From NCBI RefSeq assembly GCF_014649995.1, contig NZ_BMUC01000016.1, positions 82,986 to 146,985 of the forward strand: DNA of 64,000 bases. The letters are read 5' to 3'. Within the stretch, counting starts at the first letter, position 1. Every line of letters starts with the position of its first letter. The DNA is from Streptomyces griseoflavus (GTDB lineage: Bacteria > Actinomycetota > Actinomycetes > Streptomycetales > Streptomycetaceae). Below the pieces are notes generated by a model that worked only from the letters and a program-made list of their open reading frames with translations, did not search any database and was not told the origin of the DNA. Shown here piece after piece: positions 49,587 through 59,471 of the stretch. The position numbers were made by a program, and so were the translations under genes.

Positions 49587-50192
49587 CTATCGGGCGCGGT
49601 TGAGCGTCTGCAGGGCAGCCTTGAGGAGCTGCCCCACCTGCGGGGTGCCCTCCGCCGCCTCCGCCTGCGGGGTGACCGCGGAGACGGCTTCGTCGGCCTC
49701 GCGGGTCGCGTAGCCGAGGCCGATCAGGGCGGCGTGGAGCTGGTCGCGCCAGCCGGTGGTGACCGGCGCGCCGACGGCGGGGGCGCCGAGCGGCTCGCCG
49801 AGGCGGTCCTTCAGCTCCAGCAGCAGCTTCTGGGCGCCCTTCTTGCCGATGCCGGGGACGGCGGTCAGTGCCTTCTCGTCGCCGGTGGAGACGGCTCGGC
49901 GCAGGGCGTCGGGGGCGTGCACGGCGAGCATCGCCTGGGCCAGCCGGGGGCCGACGCCGCTGGCGGTCTGGAGCAGCTCGAAGACCTGGCGCTCGTCGTC
50001 GTCGGCGAAGCCGTACAGGGTGAGGGAGTCCTCCCGCACGACGAGGGAGGTGGCGAGCTTCGCGGGCTTGCCCACCCGGAGCGTGGAGAGGGTGTTCGGC
50101 GTGCAGTGCACGGCCATGCCCACGCCGCCGACCTCGACCACCGCGGTGTCGGGGGCGAGGGCGGCGACCGTGCCGCTGACGAAGGCGATCAT
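49587..50192 (-). CDS. ruvA: Holliday junction-binding protein RuvA
   Basis: Binds four-way junctions and loads RuvB. 201 aa from ATG 50192, placed by its ATGA overlap with ruvC. The OB domain is [25 protein letters not shown]. The two helix-hairpin-helix motifs read [13 protein letters not shown] and [16 protein letters not shown]. The C-terminal RuvB-contact domain is [21 protein letters not shown]. Confidence 0.97.
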   Translation of the reverse strand: MIAFVSGTVAALAPDTAVVEVGGVGMAVHCTPNTLSTLRVGKPAKLATSLVVREDSLTLYGFADDDERQVFELLQTASGVGPRLAQAMLAVHAPDALRRAVSTGDEKALTAVPGIGKKGAQKLLLELKDRLGEPLGAPAVGAPVTTGWRDQLHAALIGLGYATREADEAVSAVTPQAEAAEGTPQVGQLLKAALQTLNRAR

Positions 50193-50773
50193 GTCGTACG
50201 GCCTTTCGATGCGTGCGGGGATCGGGGGGTGCGGGCCGTTCCCGGCACGCGGGCGGTTCCGGCGGCGTGCCGGGCGGCGGCCTGCTGGAGCCGGTTCTGG
50301 GCGGGGGCGCGCCAGATGTGGCAGATGGCGAGCGCGAGGGCGTCGGCGGCGTCGGCCGGTTTCGGCGGCGCGTCGAGCCGCAGCAGCCGGGTGACCATGG
50401 CGCCGACCTGAGCCTTGTCTGCGCGGCCCGATCCGGTGACGGCGGCCTTGACCTCGCTGGGGGTGTGCAGGGCGACGGGGATGCCGCGGCGGGAGGCGCA
50501 CAGGATCGCCACCGCGCTGGCCTGGGCGGTGCCCATCACGGTGCGCACGTTGTGCTGGCTGAAGACGCGCTCCACGGCGACGAACTCGGGCCGGTGCTCG
50601 TCCAGCCATTGTTCGAGACCCTGCTCGACGGCGACGAGGCGGTGGCCGAGGTCGGCGTCCGGCGGGGTGCGGACGACGCCCACGCCGAGCATGGTGAGCG
50701 GTCTGCCCGCGACGCCCTCGACGACGCCCACACCGCACCGGGTCAGTCCCGGGTCCACCCCCAGTACGCGCAC
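50189..50773 (-). CDS. ruvC: Holliday junction resolvase RuvC
   Basis: Cuts Holliday junctions symmetrically. 194 aa from GTG 50773 with AGGGAGAGG SD; the longer frame to 50824 adds residues absent from the family. The four catalytic acids match E. coli numbering closely: D7 (GVDPG), E68 (VERVF), D141 and D144 (ADAADALA). The tail after residue 160 is a basic Ala/Arg stretch. It starts the ruvC-ruvA-ruvB unit downstream of yebC, which is behind a terminator. Confidence 0.97.
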   Translation of the reverse strand: MRVLGVDPGLTRCGVGVVEGVAGRPLTMLGVGVVRTPPDADLGHRLVAVEQGLEQWLDEHRPEFVAVERVFSQHNVRTVMGTAQASAVAILCASRRGIPVALHTPSEVKAAVTGSGRADKAQVGAMVTRLLRLDAPPKPADAADALALAICHIWRAPAQNRLQQAAARHAAGTARVPGTARTPRSPHASKGRTT

Positions 50774-50836
50774 GCGCCGGCCCTCTCCCTCGATCACCTG
50801 TTTGTGCAGGCTATCGGGTGCCACTGACAGAGCGAC

Positions 50837-50863
50837 GGGCCGGCGGAAGTGTCCCGCCGGCCC
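50837..50863 (-). terminator. yebC terminator
   Basis: Perfect 10-bp stem (50837-50846 with 50854-50863), 7-nt loop, 18 nt after the yebC stop; separates pdxST-yebC from ruvCAB. Confidence 0.75.
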
Positions 50864-50880
50864 GCTGAGCAGTGGGCGCG

Positions 50881-51633
50881 TTACGCGTCGACCTTCTCCA
50901 TGATCTCGTCGCTCACGTCGAAGTTGGCGAAGACGTTCTGCACGTCGTCGCTGTCCTCCAGGGCGTCGATGAGCTTGAAGATCTTCCTGGCGCCCTCCTC
51001 GTCCAGCTCGACCTGCATGGTCGGGACGAAGTTGGCCTCGGCGGAGTCGTAGTCGATCCCGGCGTCCTGCAGGGCGGTGCGCACGGCGACGAGGTCGGTG
51101 GCCTCGCTGAGCACCTCGAAGGACTCACCGAGGTCGTTGACCTCCTCGGCGCCGGCGTCCAAGACGGCGGTGAGGACGTCGTCCTCGCTCAGTTCGCCCT
51201 TGGGGACGATCACCACGCCCTTGCGGTTGAACAGGTACGACACCGAGCCCGGGTCGGCCATGGACCCGCCGTTGCGGGTCATCGCGACGCGCACGTCGGA
51301 GGCGGCACGGTTGCGGTTGTCGGTGAGGCACTCGATGAGGACCGCGACACCGTTGGGCCCGTAGCCCTCGTACATGATCGTCTCGTAGTCCGCGCCGCCG
51401 GCCTCGAGACCGCCACCGCGCTTGATGGCGGAGTCGATGTTCTTGTTCGGCACCGACGACTTCTTGGCCTTCTGGACGGCGTCGTAGAGGGTGGGGTTGC
51501 CGTCCAGGTCGACGCCGCCCATACGCGCGGCGACCTCGATGTTCTTGATCAGCTTCGCGAAGAGTTTGCCGCGCTTGGCGTCGATCACGGCCTTCTTGTG
51601 CTTCGTCGTGGCCCATTTAGAGTGGCCGGACAT
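50881..51633 (-). CDS. yebC: YebC/TACO1-family translation or transcription factor
   Basis: 250 aa from ATG 51633. Family signature at the start, [24 protein letters not shown], and the middle block [22 protein letters not shown]. Older literature calls these DNA-binding regulators; more recent work ties TACO1/YebC to translation of proline stretches, which would complement EF-P. The yebC-ruvC neighbourhood is conserved across many bacteria. 48 nt downstream of pdxT. Confidence 0.96.
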   Translation of the reverse strand: MSGHSKWATTKHKKAVIDAKRGKLFAKLIKNIEVAARMGGVDLDGNPTLYDAVQKAKKSSVPNKNIDSAIKRGGGLEAGGADYETIMYEGYGPNGVAVLIECLTDNRNRAASDVRVAMTRNGGSMADPGSVSYLFNRKGVVIVPKGELSEDDVLTAVLDAGAEEVNDLGESFEVLSEATDLVAVRTALQDAGIDYDSAEANFVPTMQVELDEEGARKIFKLIDALEDSDDVQNVFANFDVSDEIMEKVDA

Positions 51634-51681
51634 CTGCCTGTCTCCTTCGCGTAACCCATCTCTGCAACGAACGCAGGAATC

Positions 51682-52290
51682 CTACAAGGACTCGGCCGCC
51701 CGCTTCGCCCTTGCGATGTCGACGAAGAGGGCGTGCACGCGGTGGTCGCCGGTCAGTTCCGGATGGAACGAGGTGGCCAGCGCGTTTCCCTGGCGGACCG
51801 CGACGATGTGCCCGGCGTGTTCGGCGAGGACCTCGACCCCGGCGCCGACGGACTCCACCCAGGGCGCGCGGATGAAGACGCCTTCCACGGGGTCGCCGGT
51901 GACGCCCCTGACGTCGACCGCCGCCTCGAAGGACTCGTTCTGCCGTCCGAAGGCGTTGCGGCGCACGATCATGTCGATGCCGCCGACGGTCTCCTGGCCC
52001 GAGCGGGGGTCGAGGATCTTGTCCGCGAGCATGATCATTCCCGCGCAGGTGCCGTAGACCGGCATGCCGTCGCGCACGCGTGCGCGCAGGGGCTCCATCA
52101 GGCCGAACAGGACGGCCAGCTTGGAGATCGTGGTCGACTCGCCGCCGGGGACGACCAGGCCGTCCACCTCGGCGAGTTCCTCGGGCCGCCTGACCGGCCT
52201 GGCCACGGCGCCGGCCGCGGCCAGGGCGGTGAGGTGCTCCCGTACGTCGCCCTGGAGCGCCAGGACGCCGATGACGAGGGAGTCGCTCAT
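51682..52290 (-). CDS. pdxT: Pyridoxal 5'-phosphate synthase glutaminase subunit
   Basis: Supplies ammonia from glutamine to PdxS. 202 aa from ATG 52290. Class I amidotransferase-like triad: Cys in [11 protein letters not shown], His and Glu in [10 protein letters not shown]. The [12 protein letters not shown] substrate loop is intact. It is 7 nt downstream of pdxS, the usual pair. Confidence 0.97.
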   Translation of the reverse strand: MSDSLVIGVLALQGDVREHLTALAAAGAVARPVRRPEELAEVDGLVVPGGESTTISKLAVLFGLMEPLRARVRDGMPVYGTCAGMIMLADKILDPRSGQETVGGIDMIVRRNAFGRQNESFEAAVDVRGVTGDPVEGVFIRAPWVESVGAGVEVLAEHAGHIVAVRQGNALATSFHPELTGDHRVHALFVDIARAKRAAESL

Positions 52291-52297
52291 CGGCGGA

Positions 52298-53209
52298 CTA
52301 CCAGCCGCGGTTGGCGTAGCGCTCGGTCTCGGGGAGGGTGTCGCAGTTGATGCCGACCATGGCCTCTCCGAGGTTGCGCGAGGCGTCCGCGATGATCTTC
52401 GGGTCGTCGTAGAAGGTGGTCGCCTTGACGATGGCGGCGGCACGCTTGGCCGGGTCGCCGGACTTGAAGATGCCGGAGCCGACGAACACGCCCTCGGCGC
52501 CGAGCTGGCGCATCAGCGCGGCGTCGGCGGGGGTGGCCACACCGCCGGCGGAGAACAGCACGACGGGCAGCTTGCCCAGCTCGGCGACCTCCTTGACCAG
52601 CTCGTAGGGGGCGCGCAGCTCCTTGGCGGCGGCGTACAGCTCGTTGTTGTCGTAGCCGCGCAGGCGGGCGATCTCGTTCTTGATCTGACGCAGGTGGCGT
52701 ACGGCCTCGACGACGTTGCCGGTGCCGGCCTCGCCCTTGGAGCGGATCATCGCGGCGCCCTCGGCGACGCGGCGCAGCGCCTCGCCCAGGTTGGTGGCAC
52801 CGCACACGAAGGGGGTGGTGAAGGCCCACTTGTCGGAGTGGTTGACCTCGTCGGCCGGGGTGAGGACCTCGGACTCGTCGATGTAGTCGACGCCGAGCGA
52901 CTGGAGCACCTGGGCCTCGACGAAGTGGCCGATGCGGGACTTGGCCATCACGGGGATGGACACCGCGTCGATGATGCCCTCGATCATGTCCGGGTCGGAC
53001 ATGCGGGCCACTCCGCCGTCCTTGCGGATGTCGGCCGGGACCCGCTCCAGGGCCATGACGGCGACGGCTCCGGCGTCCTCGGCGATCTTCGCCTGCTCCG
53101 GAGTGACGACGTCCATGATCACGCCGCCCTTGAGCTGCTCGGCCATGCCGCGCTTCACGCGGGCGGTGCCGGTCTCGGGACCCTGGTTTTCGGAGAGCGT
53201 GCTGGACAC
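52298..53209 (-). CDS. pdxS: Pyridoxal 5'-phosphate synthase subunit PdxS
   Basis: Builds PLP from ribose 5-phosphate, glyceraldehyde 3-phosphate and ammonia in a 12-mer barrel. 303 aa from GTG 53209 ([21 protein letters not shown]). Active-site segments: [48 protein letters not shown] and [14 protein letters not shown]. Longer upstream codons lack similarity. No PdxR-like regulator is adjacent. It lies 138 nt downstream of the LemA-like gene. Confidence 0.97.
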   Translation of the reverse strand: MSSTLSENQGPETGTARVKRGMAEQLKGGVIMDVVTPEQAKIAEDAGAVAVMALERVPADIRKDGGVARMSDPDMIEGIIDAVSIPVMAKSRIGHFVEAQVLQSLGVDYIDESEVLTPADEVNHSDKWAFTTPFVCGATNLGEALRRVAEGAAMIRSKGEAGTGNVVEAVRHLRQIKNEIARLRGYDNNELYAAAKELRAPYELVKEVAELGKLPVVLFSAGGVATPADAALMRQLGAEGVFVGSGIFKSGDPAKRAAAIVKATTFYDDPKIIADASRNLGEAMVGINCDTLPETERYANRGW

Positions 53210-53347
53210 GAATGACCTCGCTGAGGGGGAAGGGGGTTTCTGCAGCACTGAGGAAACGTGAACGGAGCAGGCCACAGCAAGGGCCAATGCGAAGCCGGTG
53301 GATCGTTTTCGGGCGAAGCGGCCCCCGGTACGGGGCGGGGCGGGCCG

Positions 53348-53890
53348 TTACGCGGCCCGCTCGATCAGCGCGGCCGGGGGCTCGTCGTCCATCTCGAAGG
53401 CCATCGGGAAGGGCGCGTGCCCGGCCAGCCGGAACCAGCGCACCTTGCGGTGCCGGCGCAGGGCGCGTGCGGCGCGCACGGCGTCGTTGTGGAAGCGGCG
53501 GGCCATCGGCACCCTGCGGACCGCCTCGGCGAGCTCCAGGGCCGCCTCCTCCCCTCCGGGCACCTCCCTGACCGCGTCCACCTGCTGGGCGTCCGCGAAC
53601 ACCGCGCGCAGCGCCTGGGTCAGCTCGCTCTCGGCGACTTCTCGCTGCTCCTCCACCGCCTGCCGCGCGGCGTGCGCGGCCTCGTACAGCACGATCGAGG
53701 CAGCGGGGTCGAGCACCCCGGAGGTGGCCAGTTCCTGGGCCACCGAGGCACGGCGCAGCAGCTGGGCGTCGAGCGCGGCGCGGGCGGCGTCGATTCGGGC
53801 GTGCAGCCGGTCCAGCCTCCCCGCCGTCCAGCTCAGGTAGAGACCGATGACGACGAGGGCGACGAGGATCCAGATGAGGGTTGCGGTCAC
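53348..53890 (-). CDS. LemA-like membrane protein
   Basis: 180 aa from GTG 53890. A single N-terminal transmembrane helix (LIWILVALVVIGLYLSW) is followed by a long helical domain with the LemA-style pattern RLHARIDAARAALDAQLLRRASVA and ARRFHNDAVRAARALRRHRKVRW. The end HAPFPMAFEMDDEPPAAL is conserved in Streptomyces as I recall. Function unknown. It lies after the pimA-like gene, behind a 19-bp terminator, in the position of a conserved membrane protein found near mycobacterial pimA. Confidence 0.8.
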   Translation of the reverse strand: MTATLIWILVALVVIGLYLSWTAGRLDRLHARIDAARAALDAQLLRRASVAQELATSGVLDPAASIVLYEAAHAARQAVEEQREVAESELTQALRAVFADAQQVDAVREVPGGEEAALELAEAVRRVPMARRFHNDAVRAARALRRHRKVRWFRLAGHAPFPMAFEMDDEPPAALIERAA

Positions 53891-54000
53891 GGGCGGCAAG
53901 GCTAGTACCGCCGGGGGTGCCCGCCGTCCCTGGGGCACACCCCCGTCCCCTCGGACCGGAGGGCCACGGACCGGTACCCGGCTCCGCTCGGTGCCGGACG

Positions 54001-54041
54001 GGCCGTCTCCCCCTTCCCGCCGCGGGAAGGGGGAGACGGCC
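54001..54041 (-). terminator. pimA-like gene terminator
   Basis: Perfect 19-bp stem (54001-54019 with 54023-54041), 3-nt loop, 5 nt after the stop at 54047; ends the pgsA-acyltransferase-pimA operon. Confidence 0.9.
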
Positions 54042-54046
54042 CGCGC

Positions 54047-55210
54047 TCAGTCCCTGGCCAGGCCCAGCCGGGCCCTGAGTCCCGTGGCGCGGTCGTCCGC
54101 CGCGACCGCCGCCGCGCCGGCCGTCACCGTCTCGTAGACCGACAGGATGTCCGCGCCGACCGTCGACCAGTCGAAGCGGCGGACGTGGGCGCTGCCGCGC
54201 GCGCTCAGTTCCGCGCGGCGCCCGGGGTCGGTGAGGAGCCTGAGCGCGGCCTCGGCGAGCGCGTCCGCGTCCTCGTTGGCGAACAGCTCGCCCGCCGCGC
54301 CCCGGTCGAGGACCTGGGCGAACGCGTCGAGGTCGGAGGCGAGCACCGGCGCGCCCGCGGACATCGCCTCGACCAGGATGATGCCGAAGCTCTCCCCGCC
54401 GGTGTTGGGTGCCACGTACACGTCGACGCTGCGCAGAAGGCGGGCCTTGTCCTCGTCGCTGATCATGCCGAGGAACTCCACGCGCGGGCGCAGTTCCTCG
54501 GGCAGCGACTCGACCGCCTCCTCCTCGTCGCCCCGGCCCGCGACCAGCAGCCGCGTCGCCGGGCGGGCGGCGAGGATCTTCGGCAGGGCCTTCATCAGCA
54601 CCGGCAGACCCTTGCGGGGCTCGTCGATGCGGCCGATGAAGCCGATGGTGTCCCCCTGCCACTCCGGTCTGGGTTCGGCCCCGGCGAAGAAGTCGACGTC
54701 GACGCCGTTGGGAATGACCACCGCGTCGCCGCCCAGGTGCTCCACGAGGGTGCGGCGGGCGTACTCGCTCACCGCGATCCGCGCGCTGATCTTCTCCAGG
54801 GCGGCCTGGAGGATCGAGTACGCGGCGATCATCGCGCGGGAGCGCGGGTTGGACGTGTGGAAGGTGGCGACGATCGGCCCCTCGGCCGCCCAGCAGGTCA
54901 GCAGGCCCAGCGAGGGCGAGGTCGGCTCGTGGATGTGGACGACGTCGAAGGCGCCCTCGTGCAGCCAGCGCCGCACCCGCGCGGCCGACAGGAAACCGAA
55001 GTTGAGCCGGGCCACCGAGCCGTTGTACGGCACGGGCACCGCGCGGCCCGCCGAGACGACGTACGGCGGCAGGGGGGTGTCGTCGTCGGCCGGGGCGAGG
55101 ACGGACACGTCATGACCGAGGCGGATGAAGTACTCCGCCAGGTCGCGGATGTGGAACTGGACGCCGCCCGGCACGTCCCAGGAGTAGGGGCAGACGATGC
55201 CGATCCTCAC
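54047..55210 (-). CDS. pimA: GT4 glycosyltransferase, PimA-type phosphatidylinositol mannosyltransferase
   Basis: Adds the first mannose from GDP-mannose to phosphatidylinositol at the inner membrane face (inferred from similarity and context). 387 aa from GTG 55210, overlapping the acyltransferase stop as GTGA. N-terminal Rossmann domain: IGIVCPYSWDVPGGVQFHI and VVHIHEPTSPSLGLL. C-terminal donor domain: GFIGRIDEPRKGLPVLM and the EX7E region ESFGIILVEAMSAG. The gene order thrS-HIT-pgsA-acyltransferase-pimA matches mycobacteria, apart from two inserted plus-strand genes. Confidence 0.92.
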   Translation of the reverse strand: MRIGIVCPYSWDVPGGVQFHIRDLAEYFIRLGHDVSVLAPADDDTPLPPYVVSAGRAVPVPYNGSVARLNFGFLSAARVRRWLHEGAFDVVHIHEPTSPSLGLLTCWAAEGPIVATFHTSNPRSRAMIAAYSILQAALEKISARIAVSEYARRTLVEHLGGDAVVIPNGVDVDFFAGAEPRPEWQGDTIGFIGRIDEPRKGLPVLMKALPKILAARPATRLLVAGRGDEEEAVESLPEELRPRVEFLGMISDEDKARLLRSVDVYVAPNTGGESFGIILVEAMSAGAPVLASDLDAFAQVLDRGAAGELFANEDADALAEAALRLLTDPGRRAELSARGSAHVRRFDWSTVGADILSVYETVTAGAAAVAADDRATGLRARLGLARD

Positions 55211-56151
55211 GACGGGGTCTCCTCCTGGTCGCCGGACGGGGCCGGCGCGGGGTCCCGCGCGGGGTCGAGGTCCTTCAGCCACAAGCGCTGGAGCATGTGC
55301 CAGTCCTCCGGATGGTCGGCGATCCCGGTGGCGAAGGCGTCGGCCAGCGCCTGTGTCATGACAGACGTCTTCTCGGCCCGCGTGCCTGACGCCGGCACCT
55401 CGACCGGCGGATGGACCCGCCCCCGCATCACCGGCGAATCGTCGTACCAGAGCGTGACCGGCAGCAGCCGCGCCCCGGTCTGCTGGGCCAGCAGGGCGGG
55501 CCCGGCCGGCATGCGGGCCCTCTCGCCGAAGAAGCCGACCTCGACGCCGGAGGAGGACAGGTCGCGGTCGGCGACCAGGCAGACCAGCCCGCCGTCGCGC
55601 AGCCGCCGCGCCAGGGTGCCGAAGGCGGTGCCGCCGCTGTGCGGGAGCACTTCCATGCCGAGGCCCTCGCGGTAGGCGACGAAGCGGTCGTACAGCGTCT
55701 CGGGCTTCAGCCGCTCGGCGACGGTGGTGAACGGTATGCCCAGCTTGGTGGTGACCCAGGCGCCGGCGAGGTCCCAGTTGGCGAGGTGCGGCAGCGCGAG
55801 GACGACGCCCTTGCCGGCCGCCAGGCCGTCGGTCAGGTGGTGCAGGTCCTTGGGGACGAAGCCGGACGCGATCCGTTCGGCGCTCCAGGCGGGCAGCCGG
55901 AACGACTCCATCCAGTAGCGCAGGTACGACCGCATGCCCGCGCGGGACAGCTCCGCGAGCCGCTCCGGTCCCGCGTCCGGCACGACCCGCGCGTAGTTGC
56001 TCTCCAGCCGCAGCACGCCCTCGCCGCGCCGCTTCCACGCGGTGTCGGCGATGGTCCTCCCCAGGCGCACGGCGACCGGCTCGGGGAGCTTCTTCACGGT
56101 GCCCCAGCCGGCGCCGTACAGGGCGTCGGTGAACCGCTCCTGGGCGCTCAC
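55207..56151 (-). CDS. Phosphatidylinositol mannoside acyltransferase (PatA-like)
   Basis: LpxL/HtrB-type acyltransferase; in mycobacteria PatA acylates the mannose of PIM. 314 aa from GTG 56151, overlapping pgsA as GTGA. The family HX4D/E motif appears as LPHLANWDLAGAW near residue 125, with LVADRDLSSSGVEVGFFG and LLPVTLWYD later. The C-terminal extension is Pro/Asp/Glu-rich. Probably membrane-associated through its N-terminal helices (DALYGAGWGTVKKLPEPVA). Acyl donor and exact site are inferred. Confidence 0.92.
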   Translation of the reverse strand: MSAQERFTDALYGAGWGTVKKLPEPVAVRLGRTIADTAWKRRGEGVLRLESNYARVVPDAGPERLAELSRAGMRSYLRYWMESFRLPAWSAERIASGFVPKDLHHLTDGLAAGKGVVLALPHLANWDLAGAWVTTKLGIPFTTVAERLKPETLYDRFVAYREGLGMEVLPHSGGTAFGTLARRLRDGGLVCLVADRDLSSSGVEVGFFGERARMPAGPALLAQQTGARLLPVTLWYDDSPVMRGRVHPPVEVPASGTRAEKTSVMTQALADAFATGIADHPEDWHMLQRLWLKDLDPARDPAPAPSGDQEETPS

Positions 56152-56819
56152 TTCGCGGCCTCGCTCCCCCGGGCCTCCTGCGCCTCGGCAGCCTCCGCCT
56201 CGGCGGACTCCCGGCGCACGGTGACGACCCGCTGGATCAGCGTGACCAGGCTGCCCACGGCGACGATCCACAGGGCGACGGGCAGCAGGTACTGGATCCC
56301 GGGCACTCCGAAGGCGTGCAGCCCGGCGAGGCCGGCCGCGACCAGCGAGATCACCAGCCGCTCGGCCCGCTCGACCAGACCGTTGACGGCGACCGGCAGG
56401 CCGATCGACTCACCGCGCGCCTTGGTGTAGGACACCACCTGGCCGCTGGCCAGGCAGAAGATCGACACCGCGCACAGGACGTTGTTGTCGCCGTCCCCCG
56501 CGTACCACAGGGCGAAGCCGCCGAAGACGGCCCCGTCGGCCACCCGGTCGAGGGTGGAGTCCAGGAAGGCCCCCCAGCGGCTCGAGCGGCCGAGCTGGCG
56601 GGCCATGTTGCCGTCGACGAGGTCGGAGAACACGAACAGCGTGATGACGATCGTGCCCCAGAAGAACTCGCCCATGGGGTAGAAGACCAGCGCGCCCGCG
56701 ACCACACCGGCGGTGCCGATGAGCGTGACCGTGTCCGGGCTGACCCCCCGCCGGATGAGAAACGCGGCGAACGGTGTGAGGACACGCGTGAAGAATGCAC
56801 GCGCGTACTTGTTCAGCAT
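56148..56819 (-). CDS. pgsA: Phosphatidylinositol phosphate synthase (CDP-alcohol phosphotransferase)
   Basis: Joins CDP-diacylglycerol and inositol phosphate, the start of inositol lipids, in the membrane. 223 aa from ATG 56819; an in-frame GTG at 56891 would add 24 residues. The signature DX2DGX2ARX8GX3DX3D is complete (D66, D69, G70, A73, R74, G83, D87, D91). Six hydrophobic helices. The C-terminus is a charged Glu/Ala tail. First gene of the pgsA-acyltransferase-pimA operon; upstream lies a divergent region facing the EF-G-like gene. Confidence 0.94.
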   Translation of the reverse strand: MLNKYARAFFTRVLTPFAAFLIRRGVSPDTVTLIGTAGVVAGALVFYPMGEFFWGTIVITLFVFSDLVDGNMARQLGRSSRWGAFLDSTLDRVADGAVFGGFALWYAGDGDNNVLCAVSIFCLASGQVVSYTKARGESIGLPVAVNGLVERAERLVISLVAAGLAGLHAFGVPGIQYLLPVALWIVAVGSLVTLIQRVVTVRRESAEAEAAEAQEARGSEAAK

Positions 56820-57234
56820 GGCCTTCCCGACGGTCGGTGTGGCCGAGCGGCCCTGCTGGCCACCGGCGGGTGCAATCGTAGCCACGCGCACGGGTGGGTG
56901 ACGGCCTTACCCCCACAGGCGGGGACCGCCCCGGGTCGTGCCGCCTGCCCGCGGGCGCCGGACGGGGCCGCCCCGGCCCGTGCGACGTTCCGTCCCTGAC
57001 GGCCGCCGGCGGGGCACGGGTGGCCGTCAGGGACGCATCCCCCGCGCGGCGCGGCCGGGCGGTCCGGATCCGTGGCGCCGCGGGCGCCGGGCGCCGGGAT
57101 CGCGTCGTTCGTATGGACGCACCGTGACGGGAGTGGAAAGCTCGAATGACCGCGGGCGTCGCCGGAGCCGCACCGCACGCGGATTCCGCGGGTCCGCGCC
57201 CACAGTGACCTCACCGTGCACGGGAGGCAGGATC
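56820..57234. other. Divergent intergenic region pgsA / EF-G-like gene
   Basis: About 415 nt without a convincing gene. It must hold promoters for both directions; none was clear. It contains a perfect 14-bp inverted repeat (56991-57035). Confidence 0.55.
56991..57035. repeat. 14-bp inverted repeat in the pgsA / EF-G-like divergent region
   Basis: Arms 56991-57004 and 57022-57035 are perfect complements with a 17-nt GC-rich loop. It is terminator-like but lies 5' of both genes. Confidence 0.6.
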
Positions 57235-59433
57235 ATGGGCGACAAGGCGCATGCACACCCCGGGGCCGCCGGCAGGGCACGAGCGGCCGACCACCCCACG
57301 TCCGTACGGAATGTGGTGCTGGTCGGCCACTCCGGATCGGGCAAGACGACCCTGGTGGAGGCTCTCGCGCTGACCGCGGGGGCGGTGAACCGGGCGGGCC
57401 GCGTGGAGGACGGCACCGCCGTCTCCGACTACGACGACATCGAGCACCGGCAGCAGCGCTCGGTACAGCTCTCCCTGGTGCCGGTCGAATGGGACGGCAT
57501 CAAGGTCAATCTGCTGGACACCCCCGGATACGCCGACTTCGTCGGGGAACTGCGGGCCGGTCTGCGGGCGGCGGACGCGGCCCTCTTCGTCGTCTCGGCC
57601 TCGGACGGCGTGGACGGCTCGACCCGCATGGTGTGGGACGAGTGCGCGGCGGTGGGCATGCCGCGCGCCATCGTCGTCACGCACCTGGAGGCCGCCCGGG
57701 CGGACTTCGACGAGATGACCCGTGTCTGCGCGGAGGCCTTCGGCGGGGACGACCCCGACGCCGTACTGCCGCTGTACCTGCCGCTGCACGGACCGGAGGG
57801 GCCGGACGGGCACGCGCCCGTGCACGGTCTGATCGGACTGCTGACACAGAAGCTGTTCGACTACTCCGGCGGCGAGCGCAAGGAGTCCGAGCCGGGCGAG
57901 GAACGGCTCCCCCTCATCGAGGAGGCCCGCGGCCGGCTCATCGAGGGGATCATCGCCGAGAGCGAGGACGAGACCCTCATGGACCGCTACCTCGGCGGTG
58001 AACAGGTCGACGTCGGGACACTGATCGAGGACCTGGAACGGGCCGTCGCACGCGGGGTGTTCTTCCCCGTTCTGGCCGCCGCTCCCGCCGCCGAGGGCTC
58101 CCGCCAGGGGCTCGGCACGGTCGAGCTGCTGGACCTGATCACCGGCGGTTTCCCGACGCCCCTCGAACACGGCACGCCCGAGGTGACCACGGTCGACGGC
58201 AGGCCGCGCGAGCTGAAGCCGTGCGACCCTGACGCTCCGCTGGTCGCCGAGGTCGTGAAGACGTCCTCCGACCCCTACGTCGGCCGGATCTCCCTGATCC
58301 GCGTCTTCTCCGGCACGCTCCGCGCCGACCAGACCGTCCACGTCTCCGGGCACGGGCTGGGCGACCGGGGGCACGAGGACCACGACATGGACGAGCGGAT
58401 CGGCAATCTGTCCACCCCGTTCGGCAAGCAGCAGCGGCCCGTGTCGCACGTCATCGCCGGCGACCTGGCGTGCGTGGCGAAACTGAGCCGCGCGGAGACC
58501 GGCGACACCCTGTCCGCGAAGGACGACCCGCTGCTCATGGAGCCCTGGGAGATGCCCGACCCGCTGCTGCCGCTGGCCATCGAGGCCCACAGCAAGCCGG
58601 ACGAGGACAAGCTGTCCCAGGGGCTGGCCCGGCTGGTCGCGGAGGATCCGACGATGCGGCTGGAACAGAACCAGGACACCCACCAGGTGGTGCTGTGGTG
58701 CATGGGTGAGGCGCACGCCGACGTGGCCCTGGAGCGGCTGCGCAGCCGTTACGGCGTCCAGGTCGACGTCGTGCCGCACCGGGTGCCGCTCAGGGAGACC
58801 TTCGGCGCCAGGGCGGCCGGGCGGGGCCGGCACGTCAAGCAGTCGGGCGGACACGGGCAGTTCGCCATCTGCGAGATCGAGGTGGAGCCGCTGCCGAACG
58901 GGTCGGGCATCGAGTTCGTGGACAAGGTGGTCGGCGGCGCGGTCCCCCGGCAGTTCATCCCGTCGGTGGAGAAGGGCGTCCGGGCGCAGGCCGTCAAGGG
59001 GGTCGCCGCGGGGCATCCGCTCATCGACGTGCGGGTGACCCTGCTGGACGGCAAGGCGCACTCGGTGGACTCCTCCGACGCCGCGTTCCAGACGGCGGGC
59101 GCGCTGGCGCTGCGCGAGGCCGCCGCCGACGCCAGGATCCACCTGCTGGAACCGGTGGCCGAGGTGAGCGTGCTGGTGGGCGACGAGTACGTCGGCCCCG
59201 TCATGAGCGACCTCTCCGGCCGGCGCGGCCGGGTGCTCGGCACCGAGCAGTCCGCCGGCGGGCGCACACTCATCAGGGCCGAGGTCCCGGAGATCGAGAT
59301 CGGCCGCTACTCCGTCGACCTGCGCTCCCTCTCGCACGGCACCGCCCGCTTCAGCCGCCGGTACGCGCGGCACGAACCGATGCCGCCGCAGGTCGCGGAA
59401 CGGGTCAAGGAGGAGGGGCGCAAGGCCTCGTAG
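57235..59433 (+). CDS. EF-G-like GTPase (EF-G2 type) with altered G motifs
   Basis: 732 aa from ATG 57235 with GGGAGG SD. Domain order follows EF-G: G domain, then domains II-V ending in SLSHGTARFSRRY and a short basic tail. P-loop GHSGSGKTT at 31-39 and G3 DTPG at 95-98 are intact. The switch I region lacks the RGITI core (reads RQQRSVQLS), and the NKxD guanine-specificity motif is THLE (149-152). Such second EF-G copies are common in actinobacteria (FusA2 type); role unknown, not the main translocase. Plus-strand, inserted in the minus-strand PIM/thrS neighbourhood. Confidence 0.9.
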   Translation: MGDKAHAHPGAAGRARAADHPTSVRNVVLVGHSGSGKTTLVEALALTAGAVNRAGRVEDGTAVSDYDDIEHRQQRSVQLSLVPVEWDGIKVNLLDTPGYADFVGELRAGLRAADAALFVVSASDGVDGSTRMVWDECAAVGMPRAIVVTHLEAARADFDEMTRVCAEAFGGDDPDAVLPLYLPLHGPEGPDGHAPVHGLIGLLTQKLFDYSGGERKESEPGEERLPLIEEARGRLIEGIIAESEDETLMDRYLGGEQVDVGTLIEDLERAVARGVFFPVLAAAPAAEGSRQGLGTVELLDLITGGFPTPLEHGTPEVTTVDGRPRELKPCDPDAPLVAEVVKTSSDPYVGRISLIRVFSGTLRADQTVHVSGHGLGDRGHEDHDMDERIGNLSTPFGKQQRPVSHVIAGDLACVAKLSRAETGDTLSAKDDPLLMEPWEMPDPLLPLAIEAHSKPDEDKLSQGLARLVAEDPTMRLEQNQDTHQVVLWCMGEAHADVALERLRSRYGVQVDVVPHRVPLRETFGARAAGRGRHVKQSGGHGQFAICEIEVEPLPNGSGIEFVDKVVGGAVPRQFIPSVEKGVRAQAVKGVAAGHPLIDVRVTLLDGKAHSVDSSDAAFQTAGALALREAAADARIHLLEPVAEVSVLVGDEYVGPVMSDLSGRRGRVLGTEQSAGGRTLIRAEVPEIEIGRYSVDLRSLSHGTARFSRRYARHEPMPPQVAERVKEEGRKAS

Positions 59434-59471
59434 TCGCGCGCCGGGCGTTCGCCTGCCTGCCCGGCGGGCGC

